DNA of 64,000 nt, taken from positions 248,001 to 312,000 of the forward strand of contig NZ_CP097635.1 in NCBI RefSeq assembly GCF_023573145.1, read 5' to 3'. Shown one piece after another: positions 8,577 to 18,021 of this stretch; position 1 is the stretch's first letter; each line of letters opens with the position of its first letter. The position numbers and the translations under genes are program-made. A model generated the notes under the pieces. The model had not been told where the DNA came from. It worked only from the letters and a program-made list of their open reading frames with translations, and ran no database searches. Source of the DNA: Aquincola tertiaricarbonis. GTDB taxonomy: Bacteria > Pseudomonadota > Gammaproteobacteria > Burkholderiales > Burkholderiaceae_C.

Positions 8577-11500
8577 TCACGCCGAGGGGCCCTCCACCGG
8601 CACCACGAAACAAGCCGCCTCACCCGTCTCCTGCCAGGCCAGCGGCTGCCCCGGGCGCAGCAATCCGGCCGGCAGGGTGGCCGCCAGGTGCAGGGCCTCG
8701 GCCTCGGTGCCGCGCAGCAGGACGAAACGCAACGTGCGGCCGTCGCGCCGCAGCACCAGTTCGGCCCGCGGCCAGTGCGCGGGCAGGCAGGGTTGCAGGC
8801 ACAGCGTGGTGGCGGCCAGCTTCAGCCCGAGGATGGATTCGATCGCCGCCCGGTGCATCCAGGCCGCGGCGCCGGTGTACCAGCTCCAGCCGCCCCGGCC
8901 CACGTAGGGCACGTGGGTGTAGACGTCGCCGGCCATCACGTAGGGCTCCAGGCCGTACACCGCGCCCTGGGTGGGATCGGCCGCGCGGTGCGCCGGGCTC
9001 AGCCAGCTGAAGTAGCGCCAGGCCGCCTCGTCGCTGCCCGGGTGGGCATGGCCCGCCCACAGCTGGGCCTGGGCCATCAGCGCCCACACCGCCCCGTGGG
9101 AGTACTGGCCGCCGTTCTCACGCACACCCGCCGGGTAGGCCTGGATGTAGCCGGCACTGGGCTGCGCCAGCGCCAGCGGCGGATGGAGCAGGCGCACCAG
9201 GCCGGCGGACGCATCCACCAGCTGCGCCTCGACCGCGGCCATCGCCACCAGCTGCTGCGGCCAGCTGGCCACGCCCGACAGCACCGCCCAGGCCTGGGCG
9301 ATGAGGTCGATGCGCGCCTCGGCATTGGCCTCCGAGCCGAGCGGGCTGCCATCGTCGAAGAAGGCGCGGCGGAACCAGGCGCCGTCCCAGGCGGGGCCGC
9401 GCAGTGCCGCCTGCCAGCCCACGGCGGCCGCGTCCCAGCGGTCGGCGCGCGCGCGCTCGCCACGGGCCCGCGCAATGGGGGCGAAGTCGGCCACCATCGC
9501 GCACAGGAACCAGCCCAGCCACACCGATTCACCGCGGCCTTGATGACCGACGCGGTTCATGCCGTCGTTCCAGTCGCCGGTGCCCATCAAGGGCAGGCCG
9601 TGCACACCGGTGCGCAGGCTGCGGTCGATGGCGCGGGCCGCGTGTTCGTACACCGAGGCCGACTGCCCACTGCGGCCGGGCGTGTCGTACAGGTCCTCGG
9701 CCCCAGCTGGCACCGCCGGCCCGTCCAGAAAGGGCACAGCCTCGTCGAGCAGTCCAGCGTCGTCGGTGGCCCGCAGGTAGTGGGCGCAGGCCCAGGGCAG
9801 CCACAGCAGGTCGTCGCTGAAATGGGTGCGCACACCGGCACCCCCCGGCGCATGCCACCAGTGCTGCACATCGCCTTCGACGAACTGGCGTGAAGCCGCC
9901 AGCACGATCTGCTCGCGCAGCATCCGCGGCGCGGCCCAGGCCAGGGCCATCGCATCCTGCAACTGGTCGCGAAAGCCGGTGGCACCACCCGCCTGGTAGA
10001 AGCCCGCCTTGGCCCACAGGCGGCACGAGACGGTCTGGTACAGCAGCCAGCGGTTGACCAGCGCGTCGAACAGCGGATCGGGCGTGCGCACCGTGGTGGC
10101 CTGCAGCAGCGTGTCCCAGTCCTGCCGCGCCTGCTGCAGCCGCTGATCGGCCGGTGCTGCCGCCGCGCGCACGGCCAGTTCACGGGCAGCCTCGAGGTTC
10201 GGCGCATGGCCGAGCAAAAACACACGCTGGGCCGAGGCGCCCGGCGCGATGTCCAGCCGGGTGGACAAGGCCGCACACGGGTCCAGCCCGGCGCCGTGCT
10301 GGCGGCCAAAGTGGTCGGGCAACACCAGGCGACCGCGGGCATCGAAGCATTCGCGCCGGTCGCAGGTCCAGTCCTCGTCTTCGTCGGCCGGGCCCGCCAG
10401 CGCGAAAAACGCCGTGCTGCCGCCGAAGCCCGCGGATGCATCCCCCTGCGTGGCCAGCAGCGCCACCAGCCGGGCCTGCGCCAGGCGCTGCTGCAGCGGC
10501 GTGGTGTGCACGGTGGCGCGATCGGCCCGGCCCGCGCCCATCGCCCACTCCACCAGGCCCACCACACGCAGGCGCAGCGTCTGCGTACCCAGGTTGTGGA
10601 TGGCCACCTGCAGCTGCTTGAGCGGCTGCTGCGGATCGACGCACCAGGTGAGCGTGACCGCCACGTCGCGCCGCCGGTGCGAGATGACGCTGTAGCCCTG
10701 GCCGTGGGTCACCTGGTAGGTCACCGCGTCGGCCTCCGCCACGCCCCAGGCGCAGGGCGTGGCACTCCAGGCTTCGCGGCTGCGCAGGTCCTGCAGCAGC
10801 AGCCATTCGGCAGGCGGATCGGCCACCGCATCGTTGGACCATGCGGTCAATTGATGCAGCCGGCTGTTGCCGGCCCAGGTGTAGCCGCCGCCGGCCTCCG
10901 ACACCTGGGTGCCGAAGCCCGCATTGGCCATGACGTTGATCCATGGCCGCGGCGGCCGTAGCAAGGCCGCCACCTCGAACCGGAACTCACTGCCGCCCGC
11001 CGCGAAACGGCCTCGCGGCGCCGGCACCGGCAGCGCCGGACCGCTGCCCGCCACCAGCACGGTGCCCGACACCTCATGCCGCTGCTCGAAGGCTTTTTCG
11101 TGCAGGGCCAGCCACTCCTGCACATGCCGCACCAGCGGCCGGCCATCGGCCAGCCAACGCACCCGGGCCAGGCCCTGCAGCGTGGCCAGCTCTTCAGCCG
11201 ACACCTCATGCGCCTGCAGCAGGTGGAAACCGGTGTGCACGATGCCGCCCTGGGCCGCGGTGGCGGCCTCGTGCCGCTCACGCAGCACCGCCAGCGCATG
11301 CTGCAGCGGCTGGGCGTAGGACGCCGGTTCCGCATTGATGACGACCAGGTCGCAGGCCATGCCGCCCCAGGACCACAGCCGCAGCGCCTGGGCCAGCGAA
11401 CGCAGCAGCCCCAGCCCCTGCGATTCGCGGGCCGACACCAGCACGATGGGCCGGTCGCCGGACATGCCGAAGCGCCACAGCTGCCGGCGGTCGATGGCAG

Positions 11501-14500
11501 GCGGTTGCCCAGCGTCGCCGGCCAGCGGGCGCGGCTGCGTGAGCGTGAACAGCAGCGCGGTGGTCAGGCTTTGCACGGCGGCAAAAGCCTCGGGGCCGAT
11601 GTCCAGCGTGCGCAGCCGGATGCCGGTGAGCGTGGCCGACATCAGCGAAGCGCGCTCCACGTGCACCGGCTGGCGGTACTTGTCGATCACCGCGCTGAGC
11701 ACGCCGCCGTTGTCGGTGGCGGCAGTCGCCAGCGTCAGCAGCACCTTGGCGCCGGAGGCGATGCGCAGCTGCAGCGACATCGCGCACACCGGGTCCAACC
11801 CGGTGTCCAGCGTCACGGGCGGCGCATCGGCGGGCGCGTCAGGCGACCCGGGCGCCGCCTCGAACAGCGCCAGCGGACGGCTGGCGCTGCGGTTGCGCCC
11901 CAGCCAGCGCTGGCGGTCGGCCTGCAAACGCACCGCCTGCACAGCCTGCACCGGCTCGCTGGCGGCCAGGAAGTGCGCCGCCATCAACCCACGCTCATCG
12001 GCCAGCCGGGGCCGGCGCTCGAACACCAGGGCCTGCAGCGCCGGGCGCCACTGCGCGCCCACGAACAGGTTGGAGAAGGCGGGGTGGGCCTCGTCTGCCC
12101 GCGGCTCGGCCAAGGTCAGCTCGAAGGCAGAGATCAGTTCGAGGTCGAGCGTCGCAGCGCCCAGGTTGCGCAGCTCCACCTGGCGAAACTCGATGTCGTC
12201 CTCGGGGCTCACCCAGACGGTGACCTGGGCCTGCAGGTCGGGCCAGCGGGCCTCGAAGCACACGCGATCGGCGTGGTAGGTGCTGGCGTAAGCGGCCGCC
12301 GCATCGGGCGCGGGATGCTGGGTGAGGGACGCCAGGCGCCCGAGCGGCCCGCGCCGGATGTACAGGAAGCTGCCCAGCGCATCCCGCAGCGCATCGTCGC
12401 GCCAGCGGTGGATGCCGGCGCTGCCCCAGCGGCTGCAGCCTGCGCCGTTGGCCCGCAATGTGACGCTGTAGCGGCCGTTGGACAGCACATGGGTAGGCTC
12501 CAGCGCGGCGGCGCCCGGCCGCACTTCGCGCAGCAGGCCGGGGCCACGGCGCTGGAGGGCCTGCAGCGGCGGACCGGCCGGCGGCGCGTTCAGCGAAGGC
12601 ACCGCCCGTGGCGCCCGTTCATGCAGCAGCGGCGCCATCGCCTCCACGTGGGCATCGGCCATCGCCCAGCGGCGCACCACGCCGTCGCGCAGCACATTGG
12701 CCAGCGCCACCAGGCTCATGCCCTGGTGGTGCGACATGAAGGTGGACACGCGGGCCACGCCCTCCCCGGCCACCTGCCGCGCCGGCGTGTAGTCCAGCGC
12801 TTCGATGAAGCCCAGCGCGCCGCGTGCGCCCAGGCCCTGCAGCGCCACCAGGTTGGCGGCTGCGCGGCGCGGTGCCACCTCGGCCGCCAGCGCGGTGGCA
12901 TACGGCGCCACCACCAGCTCATCAGGTGGTGTGCGGCGCAAGGCCAGCCGCGGCACGCCTTGCGGCGCGTACTGGTAGGCCAGCGTGTGGTCTCGGCCAG
13001 CGAAGGCCGACTCCGAGATGCCCCAGGGCACGTGGTGCGCGCTGGCAAAGTGCATCTGCTCGCGCACGGCGGCCAGGCCGGCGTCACGCAGCACGCTGCC
13101 TTCAGGCTCTTCCAGCAGCAGGCTGGGCATCAGGTACTCGAACATCGAGCCCGACCACGAGCGCAGGCCGGCCACCGCCCCCACCGCGAAGAACGGCCGG
13201 CCCAGCGCCGCCCAGTGGCTCACCGGCACGTCACCCTTGGCGATGGCCAGCAGGCTGGTCAGGCGCGATTCGGAGGCCAGCAGGTCGTAGAGCCCGGCGT
13301 CAAGCGCCTGCTCGGCCACGCGGTAGCCGATGTGGAACAGCCGCCGCCGCGGGTGGTAGAGAAAGCGGTAGTCGGCGTTCCAGGCGAGGTCGGCGCAGCG
13401 GCTGGCCAGCAACTGCAGGCGGCCGCGCAGCGGCTCGTCGGTGCCGGGCTCGGCGGCCAGGGCCAGGCAGGCCTGGCTGACGGCCAGCAGGTGGCCGCCC
13501 AGGTTGCCGCTGTCCACCGTGGACACGTAGATGGGCAACAGCGCCGCACCGGTCTGCGTGTCGTACCAGTTGAAGAAGTGGCCACGGTGGCGCGGCAGGC
13601 GGTCCATCGTGGCCAGCGTGGCCTCCAGCCGGTCTGCCAGTTCAACGCCGGTGATCCAGCCGAACTCGCGGGCGCAGGCCGCGCTCAGCAGGTACAGGCC
13701 CATGTTGGTGGGCGAGGTGCGGTGCGCCAGCGTCTCGTGCGGTACGGTCTGCAGGTTGTCGGGCGGCAGGTGCAGGTCGTCGGCGGTCACGCAGCGTTCG
13801 AAGAAGCGCCAGGTGTCGCGCGCCACACCCTCCAGGTACTGCTGCTGCGCCGGCAGCAGCGCGGCATCGGCACGCGGCGAGCGCGGCCGGCTGGCGCACC
13901 AGATCCACACCGGCGTGGCGGCCCAGATGCCGCACACCACCGCCGCCAGCGCCGCATGGGGCGTGCCGGCCAGCAGCAGCCCGCCGAGCAGCAGCGTGGC
14001 CAGTGCCGGGTCGGCGGCATGGCGGCGCAGCAGCACGGCCAGGCGCGTGGCCGCCTGCGCCTGCGCCACCGCCGCGGTGGTCCACTGCAGCAGGTGGCGC
14101 CGGCTGACCCCCATGCGCCACAGCGCGCGCGCCACCGCATCGCAGTCCAGCCGCGCCTGGTGCAGCTGCAGCGCCAGGTGCCACAGCCCGCCCGCCAACG
14201 CACGCAGCAGGTCGGCCAGCGCGTGGCGGTAGAAGTACAGCCGGGCCAGCTCGATGCGGTGCGGCAACAGGCCGGCCACCGCACCCATCAGCGGACCTGC
14301 CGAGAAAGCTGCGAACACCAGCGCCAGCGCCGCGGCCGGCACCAGCCCCACGCCGGCGAGCGACAGCACCAGCAGCAGCAGCGACAGCGGCGCCACCAGC
14401 GAACGGCGCAGGTTGTCGATCATCTTCCAGCGGTTGACCGCGCGCAGCCGGAAGCGCCGGGGCGACAGCAGCAGCGGCAGCAGCTGCCAGTCACCCCGCG

Positions 14501-16877
14501 TCCAGCGGTGCAGGCGCGAGGCGGCCACGTCGGCATGGAACGGCGACTCCTCGATCAGGCTGATGTCGGTGACCACGGCGCAGCGCGCGAGCGAGCCTTC
14601 GAAGAGGTCGTGGCTGAGCACCTGATCGTTGGGCAGGCGTTGCGACAGCACCGCATGCACGGCCTGCACGTCGAGCAGGCCCTTGCCGCTGAAGCTGCCT
14701 TCGCCGAACAGGTCCTGGTACACCTCGGAGCTGGCCGCGCTGTAGGGGTCGATGCCGCACTGGCCGGCGAACAACCGGTGAAAGCGCGTCACCTGGCGCA
14801 GCGCAGGCAGCGGCACGGCGATGCGCGGCTGCAGCATGCCATAGCCGGCATCGACACGGCGGCGCGCCGCATCCACCCGGGGGCGGTTGCACGGATGGGC
14901 CGCCACGCCCACCAGCGCACGCAGGCTGCCGGGCGGCAGCTGGGTGTCGCTGTCGAGCGTGAGCACATAAGGCACACCCACCGGCAGCCGCGATGCCGCA
15001 CCGCTGTCGATGAACGGCCCCGGCAGATCCTGCGCCAGCGCGGTGATCAGCTGCTCGAGCTTGCCGCGCTTGCGCTCCCAGCCGATCCAGCGCTGCTCCG
15101 AGACGCTGAACCGCCGCTCGCGGTGCAGCAGCAGGAAGCGCGGGCCGACGTTGGGCTCGCCCGGATGGCGCGCGTTCAGCGCGTCGATGCGCTGGCGGGC
15201 ATGCGCCAGCAGAGCCTCATCCCCCGCCACCTGCGCGGCATCGGCGTCGGCCCAGTCGCTGAGCAGCGCGAACTGGGCGGCCGGCTCGGGGTTGGCCAGG
15301 TGGTGCAGCTCCAGCCGGTGCGCCAGCGCATCGACCGAGGCGCTGCTGTCCAGCATCGCCGGCACCACCACCAGCACCCGGTGGGCGGCCGGGATGCCCT
15401 CACGCAGCGCCAGCCGTGGCAGCGAGCGTGGCCGCGCCGACTCGCTGATCAGCCGGTGCAGCACGGCAATCACCGCCTCCGACGCGGGGAAGGCCATCAG
15501 CAGGGCGAGGCCGATCCAGGCGCCGCCGGGCGGCATCCGTGAACCCTGCATCAGTGGGCCCTGCATCAGTGAACCCTGCAGCAAACCGGCCAGCAGCACC
15601 AGCGTGCCGGCCAGCACCGCGCCCAGGTAGGCCGGCAGTGCCAGCCGGCGGGCGAGCCATCGGCCGCGCTGCAGCAGCGGCTCGCGCAGCCCCAGTACCC
15701 GCATCAGCGCCGGCCGACCGGCGCCGCGCAGCCAGTACAGCGGCACGGCGGCCTGCGCATCGTCGGCCGGCGCGCTGCGCATCAGCGCCAGCAGTTGCTG
15801 CGCCACGGCGCGTTCACTCAGCGCCCAGCGCCGCGCCAGCCGTTCGATGCCGTGCAAGGTCTGGTCGCGCGTGCCGGCATGTTCGGCTTCGAACACCGGC
15901 GCGCCCAGCATCAGCTGCATCAAGGCGCTGGTGCGCGCGATGATCTCGAACCAGTCGGCGTCGCCGATGTCGCGCAGCGAGGTGACGGCATTGCGCACGC
16001 TGAGGTTGTTGGCCGCCTGGTCCGCGCTGTGCTGGGCCTGCTGCGTCGCCGGATCGGGCAAGGCCTGCTGCAGCCACGCCTGGTGGCCGGGGCACAGGCC
16101 GCTCTCGTCGCCGGGCCGGCGATCCTGCAGCCGCAACGCCATCTGCGCCAGGAACATGCGGTCGACGCCGCGCTGCGCCAGCCGCAGGCGGATGGCCTCG
16201 AGCTGGTCCACCGCCAGCCGGCCCAGCCGGTCGCAGCACAGGTGGGCGGCCTCACGGGCGGCCTTGTTGCAGGCCACGCGCTCGGCCACGCGGCGCAGGT
16301 TTTCGATCAGCACCACACGCAGCGTGGTCGGCAGGGCCCACAGCTCGCTGAGCTGGAGTTCACGCGTGTGCTGGTAGGCGTCTAGAAAGGCGGCCAGCAG
16401 GTCTTCGTCGAAGTCGCCATCGGTATGCGCCACGAAGGCCCAGGCCACCCCGTACACGCGCGGCAGCCCGGACAGCGGCTCTTCCACCAGCACCGGCAGC
16501 TCGCGGAAATAGCGCCGGGGCAAGCCCTCGCGCACCTGCGTGAGCTGCGCCTCGATCAGGTGGAAGTTGTCCAGCAGCCATTCGGCCGCCGGGCTGATGT
16601 CGTAGCCGGTGGCGGCCTGGGTGCCGATGTAGCGATGCGCTTCGCGCAGCACCTCGATGTTGTCGAGCAGCCGCGGCTGGAAGGTCGGCTGGCGCAGCCG
16701 TGCCGCGGCCACGCGGTGCGTCTCGGCGAGGCTGTGACCGTGCTGGGCAAAGCGCTGCGGGCCGAAAACCTCGGCGCGGATGGGCGCCTGCAGCGGGCCG
16801 CGTGCAGGATCGAGCATCCTGCACAAGGCCGCCGATGCCCCCGGGATCAGTGCAGGCAGCCCGGTCAGTCGCTTCAC
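8577..16877 (-). CDS. ndvB: Cyclic beta-1,2-glucan synthase (NdvB-like), GT84 + GH94
   Basis: A giant protein of 2766 aa, the size of NdvB/Cgs. It begins at a GTG (16877), one base after the stop of the small upstream gene. Order: N-terminal cytoplasmic region (1-410); membrane segments around 410-480; glycosyltransferase with the acidic motif TLDSDTQLPPG near 638 and HRWTRGDWQ near 792; more membrane segments near 815-990; a glucoamylase-like domain with GHFFNWYDT near 1100; then duplicated GH94 phosphorylase-like domains ending with GTGDWNDGMNRVG near 2430, whose Asp is the expected general acid. Family members polymerise UDP-glucose into beta-1,2-glucan and use the GH94 part to control chain length and cyclise it for the periplasm, where it serves osmoadaptation and host interaction. 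A 15-bp tandem repeat lies in the membrane part. Confidence 0.93.
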   Translation of the reverse strand: MKRLTGLPALIPGASAALCRMLDPARGPLQAPIRAEVFGPQRFAQHGHSLAETHRVAAARLRQPTFQPRLLDNIEVLREAHRYIGTQAATGYDISPAAEWLLDNFHLIEAQLTQVREGLPRRYFRELPVLVEEPLSGLPRVYGVAWAFVAHTDGDFDEDLLAAFLDAYQHTRELQLSELWALPTTLRVVLIENLRRVAERVACNKAAREAAHLCCDRLGRLAVDQLEAIRLRLAQRGVDRMFLAQMALRLQDRRPGDESGLCPGHQAWLQQALPDPATQQAQHSADQAANNLSVRNAVTSLRDIGDADWFEIIARTSALMQLMLGAPVFEAEHAGTRDQTLHGIERLARRWALSERAVAQQLLALMRSAPADDAQAAVPLYWLRGAGRPALMRVLGLREPLLQRGRWLARRLALPAYLGAVLAGTLVLLAGLLQGSLMQGPLMQGSRMPPGGAWIGLALLMAFPASEAVIAVLHRLISESARPRSLPRLALREGIPAAHRVLVVVPAMLDSSASVDALAHRLELHHLANPEPAAQFALLSDWADADAAQVAGDEALLAHARQRIDALNARHPGEPNVGPRFLLLHRERRFSVSEQRWIGWERKRGKLEQLITALAQDLPGPFIDSGAASRLPVGVPYVLTLDSDTQLPPGSLRALVGVAAHPCNRPRVDAARRRVDAGYGMLQPRIAVPLPALRQVTRFHRLFAGQCGIDPYSAASSEVYQDLFGEGSFSGKGLLDVQAVHAVLSQRLPNDQVLSHDLFEGSLARCAVVTDISLIEESPFHADVAASRLHRWTRGDWQLLPLLLSPRRFRLRAVNRWKMIDNLRRSLVAPLSLLLLVLSLAGVGLVPAAALALVFAAFSAGPLMGAVAGLLPHRIELARLYFYRHALADLLRALAGGLWHLALQLHQARLDCDAVARALWRMGVSRRHLLQWTTAAVAQAQAATRLAVLLRRHAADPALATLLLGGLLLAGTPHAALAAVVCGIWAATPVWIWCASRPRSPRADAALLPAQQQYLEGVARDTWRFFERCVTADDLHLPPDNLQTVPHETLAHRTSPTNMGLYLLSAACAREFGWITGVELADRLEATLATMDRLPRHRGHFFNWYDTQTGAALLPIYVSTVDSGNLGGHLLAVSQACLALAAEPGTDEPLRGRLQLLASRCADLAWNADYRFLYHPRRRLFHIGYRVAEQALDAGLYDLLASESRLTSLLAIAKGDVPVSHWAALGRPFFAVGAVAGLRSWSGSMFEYLMPSLLLEEPEGSVLRDAGLAAVREQMHFASAHHVPWGISESAFAGRDHTLAYQYAPQGVPRLALRRTPPDELVVAPYATALAAEVAPRRAAANLVALQGLGARGALGFIEALDYTPARQVAGEGVARVSTFMSHHQGMSLVALANVLRDGVVRRWAMADAHVEAMAPLLHERAPRAVPSLNAPPAGPPLQALQRRGPGLLREVRPGAAALEPTHVLSNGRYSVTLRANGAGCSRWGSAGIHRWRDDALRDALGSFLYIRRGPLGRLASLTQHPAPDAAAAYASTYHADRVCFEARWPDLQAQVTVWVSPEDDIEFRQVELRNLGAATLDLELISAFELTLAEPRADEAHPAFSNLFVGAQWRPALQALVFERRPRLADERGLMAAHFLAASEPVQAVQAVRLQADRQRWLGRNRSASRPLALFEAAPGSPDAPADAPPVTLDTGLDPVCAMSLQLRIASGAKVLLTLATAATDNGGVLSAVIDKYRQPVHVERASLMSATLTGIRLRTLDIGPEAFAAVQSLTTALLFTLTQPRPLAGDAGQPPAIDRRQLWRFGMSGDRPIVLVSARESQGLGLLRSLAQALRLWSWGGMACDLVVINAEPASYAQPLQHALAVLRERHEAATAAQGGIVHTGFHLLQAHEVSAEELATLQGLARVRWLADGRPLVRHVQEWLALHEKAFEQRHEVSGTVLVAGSGPALPVPAPRGRFAAGGSEFRFEVAALLRPPRPWINVMANAGFGTQVSEAGGGYTWAGNSRLHQLTAWSNDAVADPPAEWLLLQDLRSREAWSATPCAWGVAEADAVTYQVTHGQGYSVISHRRRDVAVTLTWCVDPQQPLKQLQVAIHNLGTQTLRLRVVGLVEWAMGAGRADRATVHTTPLQQRLAQARLVALLATQGDASAGFGGSTAFFALAGPADEDEDWTCDRRECFDARGRLVLPDHFGRQHGAGLDPCAALSTRLDIAPGASAQRVFLLGHAPNLEAARELAVRAAAAPADQRLQQARQDWDTLLQATTVRTPDPLFDALVNRWLLYQTVSCRLWAKAGFYQAGGATGFRDQLQDAMALAWAAPRMLREQIVLAASRQFVEGDVQHWWHAPGGAGVRTHFSDDLLWLPWACAHYLRATDDAGLLDEAVPFLDGPAVPAGAEDLYDTPGRSGQSASVYEHAARAIDRSLRTGVHGLPLMGTGDWNDGMNRVGHQGRGESVWLGWFLCAMVADFAPIARARGERARADRWDAAAVGWQAALRGPAWDGAWFRRAFFDDGSPLGSEANAEARIDLIAQAWAVLSGVASWPQQLVAMAAVEAQLVDASAGLVRLLHPPLALAQPSAGYIQAYPAGVRENGGQYSHGAVWALMAQAQLWAGHAHPGSDEAAWRYFSWLSPAHRAADPTQGAVYGLEPYVMAGDVYTHVPYVGRGGWSWYTGAAAWMHRAAIESILGLKLAATTLCLQPCLPAHWPRAELVLRRDGRTLRFVLLRGTEAEALHLAATLPAGLLRPGQPLAWQETGEAACFVVPVEGPSA
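15534..15578 (-). repeat. 15-bp tandem repeat (three units) inside the glucan synthase
   Basis: Units at 15534-15548, 15549-15563 and 15564-15578 follow the pattern CATCAGTGRRCCCTG with few differences. Translated, they give repeated MQG(S/P)L steps just after a transmembrane helix (near residue 435). Copy number could vary in frame without breaking the gene. Confidence 0.8.
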
Positions 16878-16878
16878 C

Positions 16879-17121
16879 CTACCAGGCCAGAGACCCGATG
16901 CCGGCGACCACGGCCACCACGAGCAGCGTGGTCACGAAGCGCGCAGCCACGAAATCGCGCACCGCCTCCATCGCGCAATGCATCGCGAAGAGCCGGCCGC
17001 GCAGCAGGTGGCACAGGGCCAGGTGCTCGGCCAGCACCCCCAGCTCCAGCGGCGTGGTGTCGGCCGCCTGGGCGAAGGCAGCCGTGCTCCAGCACGGCCC
17101 GCAGGCGTTGGTACGGTTCAT
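16879..17121 (-). CDS. Small membrane protein upstream of the glucan synthase
   Basis: Encodes 80 aa starting at an ATG (17121). I do not recognise a family. Residues 25-58 look helical (LELGVLAEHLALCHLL, AMEAVRDFVAARF) and residues 60-79 form one hydrophobic membrane segment (VTTLLVVAVVAGIGSLAW) at the very C-terminus. Its TAG (16881-16879 on the minus strand) is followed after one base by the GTG of the glucan synthase, suggesting translational coupling. The Shine-Dalgarno sequence is weak (GGAC). It may be a small subunit or an anchor protein of the synthase, or an unrelated tail-anchored protein. Whether it is expressed is uncertain. Confidence 0.5.
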   Translation of the reverse strand: MNRTNACGPCWSTAAFAQAADTTPLELGVLAEHLALCHLLRGRLFAMHCAMEAVRDFVAARFVTTLLVVAVVAGIGSLAW

Positions 17122-17230
17122 CGCAAGTCCACGGCCGCGCCGTGTAACAGTCCGCTGGCGCGGTGCGTGGCACGCCCAGGTTGAAAGGAAAGGAAGCCCA
17201 TGCCCGCAGGGTAGGCCGGCGCCCCTGCGG

Positions 17231-17250
17231 CGTCTGTGCGTTGCCAGACG
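17231..17250. promoter_or_regulatory. Inverted repeat CGTCTG-N8-CAGACG upstream of the Crp/Fnr gene
   Basis: CGTCTG (17231-17236) and CAGACG (17245-17250) form a perfect 6-bp dyad with an 8-bp spacer, 75-95 bases before the regulator start. The left part (GTCTGTGCG) recurs at 18907-18915 upstream of the paralogous regulator, suggesting a shared operator. The remaining 17122-17323 interval shows no gene. Confidence 0.35.
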
Positions 17251-17323
17251 GTGCAGCTCGAAGGCCGGCACCACACTGCAATGCGCCCCTCGATGTTCCG
17301 CAGGGGTCAGACGGGAGTCGCTC

Positions 17324-18016
17324 TTGACGCTGCAGCAGAACCACTTGATCGGTCGGCTGCCGCGCCGTGAACGCGAGCGACTGCAAGGCCTGAGCGAACT
17401 GGTGCAGCTGGCGCGACCCGACGTGATCCACGATCAAGCCCGGCCGCTGCGCCATGTGTACTTTCCGGTGGACGGCTGCGTCTCGCTGCTCACCCAGCTG
17501 GAGGCGCACCCCAGCGTGGAAGTGGGCATGGTGGGGCGGGAGGGCATGCTCGGCACCTGGCTGGTGCTGGGCGTGCCCCGTGTGCCGCTGCAGGCGGTGG
17601 TGCAAGGCAGCGGCAGCGCCTGGCGCCTGGGCACGGTGCCACTGCGGCGCGAACTGTTGCAAAGCCCGGCCATGCGCCGGGTGTTCGAGCGCTATGTGGT
17701 GGTGCTGATGACGCAGCTGGCCACCTCGTCGGCCTGCCTGCGTTTCCACCACATCGAGCCGCGTCTGGCGCGCTGGCTGCTGATGACGCAGGACCGCGCG
17801 CATGCCGACCGCTTTCCGGTCACGCATGAGTTTCTCGCCTCGCTGCTGGGCGTGCGCCGGGCCGGCGTGACCCTGGCAGCCGGCGCGCTGCAGGCGCGCG
17901 GCCAGATCACCTACCACCGCGGGGTGGTGGTGGTGCTCGACCGCGCCGGCCTGGAAGGCAGCGCCTGCAGCTGTTACGCCGCCGACCGCCGCGTGTACGA
18001 CACGATGCTGGGCTGA
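17324..18016 (+). CDS. Crp/Fnr-family transcriptional regulator
   Basis: Encodes 230 aa. A TTG at 17324 is chosen as start because GGGAG lies 6 bases upstream and the frame has no ATG near the domain start; longer in-frame extensions run into sequence facing the minus-strand genes. Residues 20-140 form a cyclic-nucleotide-binding-like beta roll (VYFPVDGCVSLLTQ, EVGMVGREGMLGTW) and residues 170-215 the winged helix (FLASLLGVRRAGVTLAAGAL). No FNR-type cysteine cluster is seen and the phosphate-binding cassette Arg pattern of true cAMP receptors is not obvious, so the ligand is open. Similar proteins in Burkholderiales control stress and membrane genes. A paralogue lies at 19026-19745. Confidence 0.88.
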   Translation: MTLQQNHLIGRLPRRERERLQGLSELVQLARPDVIHDQARPLRHVYFPVDGCVSLLTQLEAHPSVEVGMVGREGMLGTWLVLGVPRVPLQAVVQGSGSAWRLGTVPLRRELLQSPAMRRVFERYVVVLMTQLATSSACLRFHHIEPRLARWLLMTQDRAHADRFPVTHEFLASLLGVRRAGVTLAAGALQARGQITYHRGVVVVLDRAGLEGSACSCYAADRRVYDTMLG

Positions 18017-18021
18017 GCCCG

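Noticed and set aside
11076..15542. Very long open frame on the plus strand (1488 codons) opposite the glucan synthase
   Set aside because: It is rich in Arg, Gln, His and Gly in the way typical of antisense frames in GC-biased genes, has no domain, and lies entirely inside a well-supported gene.
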